DNA of 54,814 nt, taken from positions 1 to 54,814 of the forward strand of contig CAJMNO010000015.1 of assembly GCA_905214865.1 (NCBI GenBank). The letters run 5' to 3'. Shown piece after piece: positions 26,407 to 35,343 of this stretch. This DNA comes from an uncultured bacterium (GTDB lineage: Bacteria > Actinomycetota > Coriobacteriia > Coriobacteriales > Atopobiaceae). The notes under the pieces are model-generated. The model had not been told where the DNA came from. It ran no database searches and saw nothing but the letters and a program-made list of their open reading frames with translations. How positions within the stretch are numbered: the first letter of the stretch is position 1; the number at the start of each line of letters is the position of its first letter. Made by a program: the position numbers and the translations under genes.

Positions 26407-27840
26407 ATGCTGATGCTCATCAACGGAAAGCCAACGCCCGCCTCCGACGGCGCGACCATCGACGTCACCAACCCCGCAAACGGCAAGCTCGTTGACACGG
26501 TCCCCGCGGCGACCGAGGCAGACATCCAGAGCTCGGTCGACGCCGCACACGCGGCCCAGCCCACCTGGGCGGCCATCCCCGTGCACCAGAAGGCCGACGT
26601 CCTGATGAAGTTCGTCGGCCTGGTCGAGAAGAACCACGAATCGCTGGCCCAGACCCTGTGCGCCGAGACCGGCAAGCCCATCGTCGAGGCGCGCGCCGAG
26701 ATCTCGAACATCCCCATCGCGTTCAGGGCGTTCAGCGAGCGGGCAAAGCACCTGTACGGCGAGACCATCCCGGCGGGCATGGAGGCAGGGCAGGAGCACA
26801 ACCTGCTCATCACGCGCCGCGAGCCCCTGGGCGTGATCGCTGCCGTGATCCCGTTCAACTTCCCGTGCGACCTGTACGACCAGAAGGTCGCCCCCGCACT
26901 GCTGGCGGGCAACGCCGTCATCGTGAAGCCGTCCACCGACAACCCGCTGACCCTGTGCCGCCTGACCGAGCTCCTGGGCGAGGCAGGCGTGACACCTGGC
27001 GCGGCGCAGATCGTGACCGGCCGCGGCTCCACGGTGGGCAACTGGCTGTGCACCAACCCCGGCGTCGACGCCATCACGCTGACCGGCTCGACCGAGGTGG
27101 GCATAGAGACCGCCCGCCACGCCGCCGACCACCTTGCACACACCGCGCTGGAGCTGGGCGGCAACGACGCGTTCATCGTCCTGGAGGACGGCGACGTTGA
27201 CCTGGCGGTGAACGAGCTGGTGTGGGGCCGCATGTACAACACCGGTCAGGTGTGCTGCGCCTCCAAGCGCTTCCTGATCCACCGCAGCCGGCTGGACGAG
27301 TTCACCAGCAAGGCGATAGAGCGCATCAGCTCCCTGAAGCAGGGTGACCCCGCGGACGAGTCCACCCAGATCGGCTGCCTGATCTCGGAGAAGGCCGCCA
27401 TCAAGGCGGAGAAGCAGATCGAGCTGACCGTGGAGCAGGGCGGGCGCATCGTCCTGGGAGGCCATCGCAACGGCGCGTTCCTGGAGCCCACGGTCATCGC
27501 GGACGTGCCCGCGACGGCGGACGTCGCCAAGGACATGGAGATCTTTGCCCCCGTGGTGCCGATCATCGCCTTCGACACGGTGGACGAGGCCGTCCAGATC
27601 GCCAACGCCTCCAAGTTCGGCCTGTGCGGCTGCGTGTTCACGCGCGACATGGCCACGGCGAGCGACGTGGCCCGGCGGCTGGAGTGCGGCGGAGCCGTCA
27701 TCAACGGCGCGAGCTTCTTCCGCAGCTTCGAGATGCCGTTTGGCGGCTACAAGTACTCCGGCATCGGGACGGAGGGCGTCTCGTCCACGTTCGACGAGGT
27801 CACGCACACCAAGACCGTCGTGCTGAAGAACCTGGTGTAG
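26407..27840 (+). CDS. NAD(P)-dependent aldehyde dehydrogenase
   Basis: A 477-residue enzyme of the aldehyde dehydrogenase superfamily: PFNFPCDL cofactor region, Glu249 in LELGGND and catalytic Cys283/284 in NTGQVCCASKRF, ending FGGYKYSGIGTEG. It oxidises an aldehyde to an acid in the cytosol. The NTGQVCCA motif and short length fit the succinate-semialdehyde/lactaldehyde/glycolaldehyde group, but the substrate is not settled. A second in-frame ATG lies two codons later. Expression may be tied to the convergent IclR gene; this is inference. Confidence 0.9.
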   Translation: MLMLINGKPTPASDGATIDVTNPANGKLVDTVPAATEADIQSSVDAAHAAQPTWAAIPVHQKADVLMKFVGLVEKNHESLAQTLCAETGKPIVEARAEISNIPIAFRAFSERAKHLYGETIPAGMEAGQEHNLLITRREPLGVIAAVIPFNFPCDLYDQKVAPALLAGNAVIVKPSTDNPLTLCRLTELLGEAGVTPGAAQIVTGRGSTVGNWLCTNPGVDAITLTGSTEVGIETARHAADHLAHTALELGGNDAFIVLEDGDVDLAVNELVWGRMYNTGQVCCASKRFLIHRSRLDEFTSKAIERISSLKQGDPADESTQIGCLISEKAAIKAEKQIELTVEQGGRIVLGGHRNGAFLEPTVIADVPATADVAKDMEIFAPVVPIIAFDTVDEAVQIANASKFGLCGCVFTRDMATASDVARRLECGGAVINGASFFRSFEMPFGGYKYSGIGTEGVSSTFDEVTHTKTVVLKNLV

Positions 27841-27886
27841 GCCACGGGAGGACCCGCCCGTTGGGGGTCGGGACGAGAGGCTGCCA

Positions 27887-27917
27887 GCGCGCCCCACGCC
27901 ACGAGCGTGGGGCGCGC
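27887..27917. terminator. Terminator between aldehyde dehydrogenase and IclR genes
   Basis: A perfect 13-bp stem (GCGCGCCCCACGC / GCGTGGGGCGCGC) with a 5-nt loop is followed by a CTCTCTCC tail. It serves convergent genes. Confidence 0.65.
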
Positions 27918-27959
27918 CTCTCTCCCCCCCGCCGTCGTGACGAGGCCCGGCAACTGCCG

Positions 27960-28721
27960 CTACGCCGCCTGGTAGCCCATGCGGCGTGAGAGATGGCGGG
28001 CGGCGCTCATGACCTCGGTGGCGACCATATCGATCCGGTCGTCGGTGAGCTCGGTGATGGTGCCCGAGGCGCTGATCGCGGCGACCGCGGTGCCACGGTA
28101 GTCGAACACCGGCGCCCCCACGCAACGATGTCCGAGCTGGTACTCCTCGTTGTCCATCGCCCAGCCGTCGGCGCGGACCTTGCGGAGGTGCCGCACGAAG
28201 GCGCCTCGGTCGCAGATGGTGTTGGGGGTGTAACGCTTGAAGTCGCAGTAGTCCAGCACGCGGGACAGCTCCTCGCCGGAAAGGCAGGACAGCATGCACT
28301 TGCCCATCGACGAGCAGAACGCCGGCGAGCGGTAACCCACCTGCGTGTACAGCCTGGTGTTGGGGTACACGTCCATCTTCTCCATGTACACGACCTCCGC
28401 CCCCTCCAGGACGCCCAGGTGGGTGGTAAGGTTGAGGTCCCACAGCATGCGCGACAGGCAGGGCTTTGCCTCGGTCAGGAGCTCCAGGCTGTTGATGCGG
28501 CTGCTGGCGGTCTCGATGAACTTGTAGCCCAGGCGATATCCGCCGTCCTCGTCCCGCTCCACGTACTTGCGATCCGCCATGGACGAGAGGATGCGGTACG
28601 CCGTGCTCTTGCTGAGGCCCGTCGCCTTCGAGACCTCGGCCAGGGACAGCGCCTCGCGACTGGACGAGAGCGTCTCGAGGATGTCGAACACCCTGTCGAC
28701 CACGCGGACGTTGTCTGACAT
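27960..28721 (-). CDS. IclR-family transcriptional regulator
   Basis: A 253-residue protein. The N-terminal winged helix-turn-helix is about residues 8-65 (VDRVFDILETL ... SLAEVSKATGLSKSTAYRIL). The C-terminal IclR effector domain includes HLGVLEGAEVVYMEK, GYRSPAFCSSMGKCML and GAPVFDYRGTAVAAISASG. It is a ligand-responsive DNA-binding regulator. The start MSDNVRVVD follows AAGGGGAGG; an ATG ten codons earlier overlaps that site. It is convergent with the aldehyde dehydrogenase gene, so its target is uncertain. Confidence 0.92.
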   Translation of the reverse strand: MSDNVRVVDRVFDILETLSSSREALSLAEVSKATGLSKSTAYRILSSMADRKYVERDEDGGYRLGYKFIETASSRINSLELLTEAKPCLSRMLWDLNLTTHLGVLEGAEVVYMEKMDVYPNTRLYTQVGYRSPAFCSSMGKCMLSCLSGEELSRVLDYCDFKRYTPNTICDRGAFVRHLRKVRADGWAMDNEEYQLGHRCVGAPVFDYRGTAVAAISASGTITELTDDRIDMVATEVMSAARHLSRRMGYQAA

Positions 28722-29236
28722 GACAGGCCTCCCCTTCACGGACGGTACCACGGCTTGGCGGAAGGCCCAGACGAGAGGGACGAGCCCACGCCGCAGACCG
28801 AGGCCGGCGCTTGGCAGGCACCAGGTCGGGGGCGTTCCGCCAGATGGAATTATCCAATACGACCGGGCAAGGCGAGAGAGGCGTTCCGCGAGCGCGTCGC
28901 CTCGTGGCCTGGACGCGCGATGGCATCACGGGCGTCTCGTACCGGGCAAGAGGGCTCGCCAGCGTTCCCGGAGGCCGAGGGTGCTGAGAAATATCGAGTT
29001 GTGGCAATCGGGAGGGTCCCCGACGGGGTCCGAACCGGCAAGGGTGCTGAGAAAAATCGAGTTGTGGCAATTTGGGGGGCGTTCAAGCTGAGGAATGTCG
29101 AGTATTGGCAGCGAACCGGCCCTCCCGTGTCCTCCCGATTGCCAGTACTCGACTTTCCTCAGCACCAAGCCCACCTGGCATTGCCACAACTCGACTTTCC
29201 TCAGCAGGGTCCCCACTCCAAGTGCCTACGCCGAGG
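28722..29236. other. Gene-free stretch with family B array
   Basis: It holds the IclR promoter side (28722-28970, nothing recognised) and the family B array (28983-29205). The latter lies directly behind the stop of the beta-glucosidase gene. Confidence 0.4.
28981..29205. repeat. Family B repeat array, five copies
   Basis: Forward copies start at 28983, 29046 and 29087; reverse copies end at 29163 and 29205. Steps are 63, 41 and 42 bp. The consensus is GCTGAGGAAANTCGAGT then TNTGGCA. The third and fourth copies face each other and form a large inverted repeat, with TGGCAG / TTGCCA at the inner edges, recalling the ends of family A units. Confidence 0.75.
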
Positions 29237-30679
29237 CTAATCCAGGCCCTCGGAGCCGTTCGACTGGATGATCCTCTGATACGCAAAGAACGAGTCCTTG
29301 CGAAGGCGCCGGTAGGTGCCGGTCCCGTCGTCGTGCTTGTCCACGTAGATGAAGCCGTAGCGCTTGCGCATCTCGCCCGTCCCCGCCGAGACCAGGTCGA
29401 TGGGCCCCCACCACGTGTAGCCCATGAGGTCGACGCCGTCGTCCACGGCCTCCCCCATGGCCCTCACATGGCTCTTGAGGTAGTCGATGCGATACTGGTC
29501 GTGGATGGCACCATCAGGCGAAACCTCGTCAATCGCGCCCATACCGTTCTCCACCACCATCAGGGGGATCTGGTAGCGGTCGTAGATCTGGTTGAGGGCG
29601 ATGCGCAGACCCTCTGGGTCAATCTGCCAGCCCCAGTCCGTGCTCTTGAGGTAGGGGTTGCGCCCGCCCATGCTCATGTTGCCCGCCGCCTGCTCGACGT
29701 CGTGCGTGCCAACGACGCCACTCATGTAGTAGCTGAACGTGTAGAAGTCCACGGTGCCGGCGGCGATGTCGTCCAGGTCGCCGTCCTCCACCTGCAGGCA
29801 GATACCGTTCTCCCTCCAGAAGCGCCTGGTGTACGCGGGGTAGGCGCCCCTAACCTGCACGTCAGAGCAGTACCAGTTCATGCGGCGCATCTCGGTCAGG
29901 TTCATCATCTGGTCCGCCGGGTCGCACGTGCCCGGGTACGTGAGGACGAAGCAGTCCATGTTGCCCATCCTGAACTGCGGATAGCGCTCGTGGGCGTAGC
30001 GCACCACGCGGGCGGACGCCACAAACTGGTGGTGAAGCGCCTGGTAGCGCTGCTGCATGGTGGTGTGCGACTCCGACGCGGGACCCTCAAAGCCCCGAAT
30101 CATGCTCGTCTCGAAGAGGTTGCCCATGTCCATAGTGCCGCAGTTGATCTCGTTGAACGTGAGCCAGTAGCGCACCTTGTCCTTGTAGCGCTCGAACACG
30201 GTTTGGCAGTACCGCTCGAACAGGCCGATGAGCTCGCGGCTCTCCCAGCCGTTGTACCGCTCCACGAGGTGGTACGGCATCTCGTAGTGCGAGAGCGTGA
30301 CCAGCGGCTCGATGCCGTACCTGGTAAGCTCGTCGAAAACGTGGTCGTAGAAGGCGAGACCCGCCTCGTTGGGCCGGTCGTCGTCCCCGTTGGGGAAGAT
30401 GCGCGACCACGAGATGGACATGCGGAACATGTTGAAGCCCATCTCGGCGAACAGGGCGATGTCCTCCTTGTAGCGGTGGTAGAAGTCGATGCCGTCATGG
30501 TTGGGGTAGAGGCGCGCGGGATCGATGTCGCGGGTGATCATGCGTGGCGTCGTGACGCTGCCGCCCAGGAAGTGGTCGTCCACCGAGGGGCCGCGACCGT
30601 CCGCGTCCCATGCGCCCTCAAACTGGTTTGCCGCCGTCGCCCCTCCCCAGTAAAAGCCCTTTGGAAAGGTAACTGACAT
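29237..30679 (-). CDS. 6-phospho-beta-glucosidase (glycoside hydrolase family 1)
   Basis: A 480-residue enzyme of normal GH1 length: FYWGGATAANQFEGAW at the N-terminus, acid/base Glu177 (TFNEIN), nucleophile Glu377 (VVENGMG). The SAGTGEMRKRYGFIYVD segment near 440 matches the phosphate-binding loop of 6-phospho-glycosidases. It hydrolyses PTS-imported, phosphorylated beta-glucosides in the cytosol. No PTS permease or antiterminator gene is adjacent. Confidence 0.92.
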   Translation of the reverse strand: MSVTFPKGFYWGGATAANQFEGAWDADGRGPSVDDHFLGGSVTTPRMITRDIDPARLYPNHDGIDFYHRYKEDIALFAEMGFNMFRMSISWSRIFPNGDDDRPNEAGLAFYDHVFDELTRYGIEPLVTLSHYEMPYHLVERYNGWESRELIGLFERYCQTVFERYKDKVRYWLTFNEINCGTMDMGNLFETSMIRGFEGPASESHTTMQQRYQALHHQFVASARVVRYAHERYPQFRMGNMDCFVLTYPGTCDPADQMMNLTEMRRMNWYCSDVQVRGAYPAYTRRFWRENGICLQVEDGDLDDIAAGTVDFYTFSYYMSGVVGTHDVEQAAGNMSMGGRNPYLKSTDWGWQIDPEGLRIALNQIYDRYQIPLMVVENGMGAIDEVSPDGAIHDQYRIDYLKSHVRAMGEAVDDGVDLMGYTWWGPIDLVSAGTGEMRKRYGFIYVDKHDDGTGTYRRLRKDSFFAYQRIIQSNGSEGLD

Positions 30680-31005
30680 GGCATCCCCCTCTTTTCGGCG
30701 CAGCGCGCCATGACCTGATGGGCCCCATGCTACGCGCGCTGCAGGGCGCCGAGCGCCACTATTTTAGGAGGCGCGGCACTTCGGCCACAGGGCGCTGGAA
30801 AGAGCCGGGCGCGAGGAAAGACGACTCCATAGCCGCAAGCCCCTCGCCGTCGGCACGCGATGACCGAAACTTCTTCCTGCGCCAGAGCGCGTGTCTGAGT
30901 GGCACCTTTGGATAGCTTAAGTTACCTGACTAAGGGCATATAATCAGGTTGGGAAGAGACGCGCGCGGGTTCGGGAACCCACGATAGTTACTCAGAGGCT
31001 TGAAC
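30680..31005. other. Divergent region between the glucosidase gene and the exosortase operon
   Basis: Holds the exosortase-operon promoter at its right end. No antiterminator target or cre-like site was recognised on the glucosidase side. Confidence 0.35.
30916..30944 (+). promoter_or_regulatory. Promoter of the exosortase G operon
   Basis: A perfect TATAAT at 30939-30944 lies 62 bp before the ATG, with a poor -35 (CTTAAG, 17-bp spacer). An ACCTGA / TCAGGT inverted repeat with a 14-bp centre brackets the -10 box, as expected for a regulated promoter that needs an activator or is blocked by a repressor. Confidence 0.45.
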
Positions 31006-33357
31006 ATGAAGTCAACAAATCACGCACCCGCAGGGGGGTCCGAGTCACGGCGTTCGAATCGGACCAATTTGCGGAGGGTTTTCTCCAGGACCGTCACCAC
31101 GGGGCTCGCCTTTGCCCTTGCCTTCAATGCCCCGCTTTCGATGCCGGACGAGAAGCCCTCCGGCCTCGCCTATGCGGCCACGATCTCCGTGGATGGCAGC
31201 GCGGGTGACTGGGACGGGTCGGACCTTGCCTCGGGCAGCGGCACCGTCTCGACGTGGGGAGCCACGACCGACGGCGCCAACCTGTACCTGGTCCTCGAGG
31301 GCAACTCCGGCAACGGGAGCTACGCGGATGCCTCGGGCGTCTCGCTTGCCAGCGCCAACCTCAACGGCACGCTCAACGTCCAGGTGGTTCCCAGCTCCAA
31401 CACGGTCAACACGTTCGCCCTCAACTGGAACGCCATCGCCGGGGCAAGCTCTGCGGTCACGGGCGACACGTCCGGCAACTACGTGTTCGAGGCCTCCATC
31501 CCCCTGAGCTCGCTGGGCGGCTCCTCCGCGACGGTCTCGTACAACGGAGCAACCAAGACCATCCAGTTTGGTGACGGCTCCGACGCTGGGCAGGCGACGG
31601 ACTCGGGGCAGGGGCAGGACTCCGGCACCGGCGCCGACATAAGCGCGAACACCGACAACGGGACCGACACCAGCACCGATGCCGGCTCCTCAGGCTCCAC
31701 CGCGGGGTCGGCGACCGACGCGAGCACCTCCGCCGCAACGAGCAACCCCACGGTCGACGGCAACCTGGACGACTGGGACACCACCACCTCCAACACGGCC
31801 TCGAAGGCGAATGGCAACCAGAATGGCCTCACCAACTGGAAGATTGCCAGGGGCGCGGACGGCAACTACTACCTTGCCGCCTGGGGCATGGCGAACGCCT
31901 ACGTGGGCCACGACTGGGACCAGTTCCAGGTTGGCAGCCAGTGGTACGCGTTCGGCAACCTCAAGTACAGCGGTGGCTCCTACGTCTCGGTCAACAACGG
32001 CAACGGCAACACCGAGGGACCCCAGTACGTTGAGTGCATGATTCCCGCCAGCATGATGAACGCGGACACGTTCGCCTTTGGCGGCACCACCGTCAACGTC
32101 GCCGACATCCCCGCCTACGTCGCACCGACCCCGGAGGACGACCCCGGCAAGTACAACGGCATCACCATCGACGGCAAGTTCAAGGACTGGAAGTACGTCC
32201 AGAAGACGGACGCCAAGAACCCCAACCCTGCCGCACCGAACGACCTCGCCCAGGTTGCAATGGTGTTTGACGGCGACGTCTACGTCTACATCAAGGAGGG
32301 CCAGGGCGGAAGCGCCGCCGGTGCGGGCACCCATGGGAACGGAAAGTACTCCATCACCAGCGACCTGGGGCGCGAGAACGTGTTCCAGCTCAACCAGGAT
32401 GGCACGGTGAGCGGCATCCCGGGCGCCGAGGCCAAGCACGTTGGCTCCGAGTGGGAGATCCGCATCCCCCGCGAGTCGCTCAACTACTACGGCCAGTCCC
32501 TCAACTTTGGCCTCTACCAGTCTGAGCCCTTCGTGACGAACGTCACGGACCTCCAGAACAACCCCAACAACTCGGGCAAGTTCCAGGGCATCACCTACGA
32601 TGGCAAGTACGACGACTGGAACCCGTACCCCGTGACCACCATCTCGTACGCCACCGCGGGAACGCAGGACAAGAACGAGGACGCCTCCGCCGCGCTCTAT
32701 GCCGACGGCTCCACCCTCTACATGTACGCCGAGACCTCCATGCAGGCACACATCGACGAGCAGAGGAGGGATGGCACCGCCTTCACAAAGGCGATCACCA
32801 TCGACCTCACGGGCAAGGCAAGCGACAAGCAGGACATCGACGTCAACGGCGAGGACGACCTCTCCCCTCGCATCATCGCGGTGGACGAGAACGGCAACAT
32901 CGACTGGAACCCCGACCTCACCAACCAGCCCGATGGCACCACGAGGGAGTATGCCATCGTCGAGACCCACGGGACGTACGACACCAACAGCATGACCAAC
33001 GTGAGCAACGAGGCCTTCCAAGAGATGGGCGGGGTTCTCGGTCACGTGATGATCACCGTCAACGGCGACAAGTGCCAGGCGGAGTACAAGATCGACCTCG
33101 ACAACGTCGCCAAGATGCACAACTACTATCGCAAGCAGCACGGCAAGGCGGCGGACGACAGCCCGGACAACTACCAGTTCATCAGCGCGAGGTTCGGTCG
33201 CCTGGGCGACAGGATCGTCACCACCACGGGCACGTCGACCGGCCCGTGGGGCGCGCTCGCGCTGTCGGGCGTCGCCGTGGCGGGCGGTCTCCTCGCCAAC
33301 CGTCGCCGCACGCGTCGCAAGCAGGACGTCGCCGATGCGGGGGCGGCATGCAAGTAG
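31006..33357 (+). CDS. Secreted protein with Firmicu-CTERM-like exosortase sorting signal
   Basis: A 783-residue protein. A long signal peptide (basic up to about 30, hydrophobic 31-45, cleavage near AYA) is followed by four related modules starting near residues 62, 250, 385 and 525. Each opens with a TxDGxxxDW motif and closes with a tyrosine-rich strand (LYLVLEG, YYLAAWG, VYVYIKEG, LYMYAET), resembling carbohydrate-binding DOMON/CBM9-like folds. A Ser/Thr/Asp linker lies near 195-245. The C-terminus has the sorting layout: TSTGPWGA, a hydrophobic span, then RRRTRRK. It is the probable substrate of the exosortase encoded next, whose ATG lies inside this gene's 3' end. GAGG at 7 bp supports the ATG. 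Confidence 0.85.
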   Translation: MKSTNHAPAGGSESRRSNRTNLRRVFSRTVTTGLAFALAFNAPLSMPDEKPSGLAYAATISVDGSAGDWDGSDLASGSGTVSTWGATTDGANLYLVLEGNSGNGSYADASGVSLASANLNGTLNVQVVPSSNTVNTFALNWNAIAGASSAVTGDTSGNYVFEASIPLSSLGGSSATVSYNGATKTIQFGDGSDAGQATDSGQGQDSGTGADISANTDNGTDTSTDAGSSGSTAGSATDASTSAATSNPTVDGNLDDWDTTTSNTASKANGNQNGLTNWKIARGADGNYYLAAWGMANAYVGHDWDQFQVGSQWYAFGNLKYSGGSYVSVNNGNGNTEGPQYVECMIPASMMNADTFAFGGTTVNVADIPAYVAPTPEDDPGKYNGITIDGKFKDWKYVQKTDAKNPNPAAPNDLAQVAMVFDGDVYVYIKEGQGGSAAGAGTHGNGKYSITSDLGRENVFQLNQDGTVSGIPGAEAKHVGSEWEIRIPRESLNYYGQSLNFGLYQSEPFVTNVTDLQNNPNNSGKFQGITYDGKYDDWNPYPVTTISYATAGTQDKNEDASAALYADGSTLYMYAETSMQAHIDEQRRDGTAFTKAITIDLTGKASDKQDIDVNGEDDLSPRIIAVDENGNIDWNPDLTNQPDGTTREYAIVETHGTYDTNSMTNVSNEAFQEMGGVLGHVMITVNGDKCQAEYKIDLDNVAKMHNYYRKQHGKAADDSPDNYQFISARFGRLGDRIVTTTGTSTGPWGALALSGVAVAGGLLANRRRTRRKQDVADAGAACK

Positions 33358-33959
33358 GGAGCATCGTACTTTTTACCGTTCTGGTCACCGCCTGGGCGTT
33401 CGTCGTGCACGTGCTCGGAAAGGCAGGGCTCGCGTTCTGGCGCTTCCTCGTCGGGGCGGTCGGGCTCTTTCTCCTGGCCATGGCCTTCGTCCGTCCCTGG
33501 GCAACGCTGCCCATGGCGCAGGGGGTCACTGCCATCGCCGGCCTGGTGGGCTCGCCCACGCACACGTTCCAGGCCTACTTCTTCTACGGCATCATCTACA
33601 TCCCCTGCGGGACGACGTCCATCACCATGCAGATCAACATGGAGTGCTCGGGCATCATCGAGACCATGGCGTTCCTGTCGCTCCTCGTCTTCTATCCGGT
33701 CTACTCTCGCTACGAGAAGGTCGCGGTGGGGCTGCTCGGCGCCGCCATCCTCCTGGTGTGCAACGCCCTTCGCATCGTGATCATCTGCGAGATCGTCCAC
33801 TTCTTTGGCCCGGACGCGTTCGCCGTGGCGCACACCTACATAGGCCGCTTCTTCTTCTACGCCATCACCATCCTGCTGTACTTCTACGTGTTCACCAAGC
33901 CGGACGTTATCCAGATGAGGGTGGGTGGTCTGCGCTATGACGGCACAAAGCGTGCTTAG
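33348..33959 (+). CDS. xrtG: Exosortase XrtG
   Basis: A 203-residue polytopic membrane protein with the exosortase/archaeosortase triad: Cys100 (NMECSGI), Arg142 (CNALRIV) and His162 (AHTYIGR). Exosortases are membrane cysteine transpeptidase-like enzymes that cut C-terminal sorting signals at the outer face; XrtG is the Gram-positive type (TIGR03110), normally found with exactly these neighbours. It overlaps the substrate gene by 10 bp and the glycosyltransferase gene by 23 bp, so translation is coupled. Confidence 0.93.
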   Translation: MQVGSIVLFTVLVTAWAFVVHVLGKAGLAFWRFLVGAVGLFLLAMAFVRPWATLPMAQGVTAIAGLVGSPTHTFQAYFFYGIIYIPCGTTSITMQINMECSGIIETMAFLSLLVFYPVYSRYEKVAVGLLGAAILLVCNALRIVIICEIVHFFGPDAFAVAHTYIGRFFFYAITILLYFYVFTKPDVIQMRVGGLRYDGTKRA

Positions 33960-35343
33960 CTCGTTCGTCTTCTGGTCGGCGTGGATCATCATCCCGCTCA
34001 TCGTCGAGATCATCCCCTCCTTCGTCTCGATCTTCGTGCTGGCGCGGCGGCGCATCCGCGACCGCAAGGCGGCACCCGACCCCTCCCTCTGGCCCGAGGT
34101 CTCGGTCATCGTGCCGGTGTACAACTCCGAGAGGACGCTCGAGGCCTGCCTGGGTTCGATTGACGGGGGCACGTATCCCACCGAGCAGCTCCGCGTCTTC
34201 CTGGTCGACAACGGGAGCAGCGACGGCAGCTTCGAGGTCTTCGCACGCTGCCAAGACAGCCTCCCCTCCCTGCGCATGCAGTGGCTCCGCGCCGACCAGG
34301 GAAAGTCGAAGGCGCTCAACATGGCGCTGTACAACACCGAGGCAAAGTACATCGTCAACATCGACAGCGACGGCATCCTCGACCCCAAGGCGCTCACCAA
34401 CCTCGTCCGGAAGTTCGAGAACCACCCCGAGGTCAACTGCATGACCGGTGCGGTGCTCACGGACCCGTCGCAGGTAGAGGAGACCCCAACGCACGGCCTG
34501 CACCTCCTGCGGAGAATCGAGTTCGTCGAGTACGCCCAGGCCTTTCTCGCCGGACGCAGCTACTCCTCCGAGATAAATGCCATCTACACGCTCTCGGGCG
34601 CCTTCTCGGCCTTCAGGAAGTCCGCGATTCTCAAGTCGCGCATGTACACGACCGACACGGTCAGCGAGGACACCGACCTCACCTTCCAGATGCGCTACAT
34701 CCAGCACGAGCGCGTCGCCATGTGCGACGACGCCATCTTCCTTGTCTCCCCCATCTCGGGCATGAACGAGCTCTACACCCAGCGGCAGCGCTGGCAACGC
34801 GGAACGCTCGAGGTCGCTCGCCTGTTCCCCCAGAGCAAGCTCAGGCTGAGGAGGGTCTTCTCGGACATCAACGTCTACACGCTCGTCTTTGACCACACCT
34901 TCGCGTTCCCGCGCCTGATCTGGTACGTGGCGCTTCTGTTCCTCATGGCGATGAACGTGTCGGTGAGGGTCATCCTGTTCTCCGTGCTGCTGATCTTCGC
35001 GCTCTACGTCATCGAGTCCTACCTCTACTTTGTCTGCGCGCTTGCGCTCCTGCGCATGGACCCTCCCCTGCGCCGGTACTACCTGCGCCAGTGGTGGGTG
35101 GTCGCCCTGCTGCCCCTCTACAACACGCTCGTGTTCTTCTTCAGGGTCGCAGGGATCATCAACTCGGTCGACACCTCGGCGGCGTGGCACACGCGCAACC
35201 TCTCCGAGGAGTGGGCGGACTTCCGCCGTGCTCTGAGGGAGACCCTCGATTCTGCCAAGGACGCCTACTGGCGTGCCTTTGGGGTCTTCAACGACAGCGC
35301 CGCAGACAAACAGGCAACGCAACCAAAGGGAGACGAGTCGTGA
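33937..35343 (+). CDS. Glycosyltransferase family 2, exosortase G system
   Basis: A 468-residue membrane glycosyltransferase. An N-terminal helix is followed by a GT-A domain (about 60-290) with VSVIVPVYNSE, NIDSDG (metal-binding DxD), a SEDTDLT segment and QRQRW (QxxRW, typical of processive enzymes), then about four C-terminal helices. The product is probably a polymer or lipid-linked glycan made at the membrane, perhaps decorating the sorted protein. It matches the XrtG-associated transferase family (TIGR03111) by context and layout. Confidence 0.9.
   Translation: MTAQSVLSSFVFWSAWIIIPLIVEIIPSFVSIFVLARRRIRDRKAAPDPSLWPEVSVIVPVYNSERTLEACLGSIDGGTYPTEQLRVFLVDNGSSDGSFEVFARCQDSLPSLRMQWLRADQGKSKALNMALYNTEAKYIVNIDSDGILDPKALTNLVRKFENHPEVNCMTGAVLTDPSQVEETPTHGLHLLRRIEFVEYAQAFLAGRSYSSEINAIYTLSGAFSAFRKSAILKSRMYTTDTVSEDTDLTFQMRYIQHERVAMCDDAIFLVSPISGMNELYTQRQRWQRGTLEVARLFPQSKLRLRRVFSDINVYTLVFDHTFAFPRLIWYVALLFLMAMNVSVRVILFSVLLIFALYVIESYLYFVCALALLRMDPPLRRYYLRQWWVVALLPLYNTLVFFFRVAGIINSVDTSAAWHTRNLSEEWADFRRALRETLDSAKDAYWRAFGVFNDSAADKQATQPKGDES

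Noticed and set aside
33348..33959. Ordinary sortase for the 31006-33357 protein
   Set aside because: The enzyme is polytopic with a membrane Cys/Arg/His triad and no sortase beta-barrel, and the substrate has no LPxTG motif. Exosortase fits; class C or D sortase does not.
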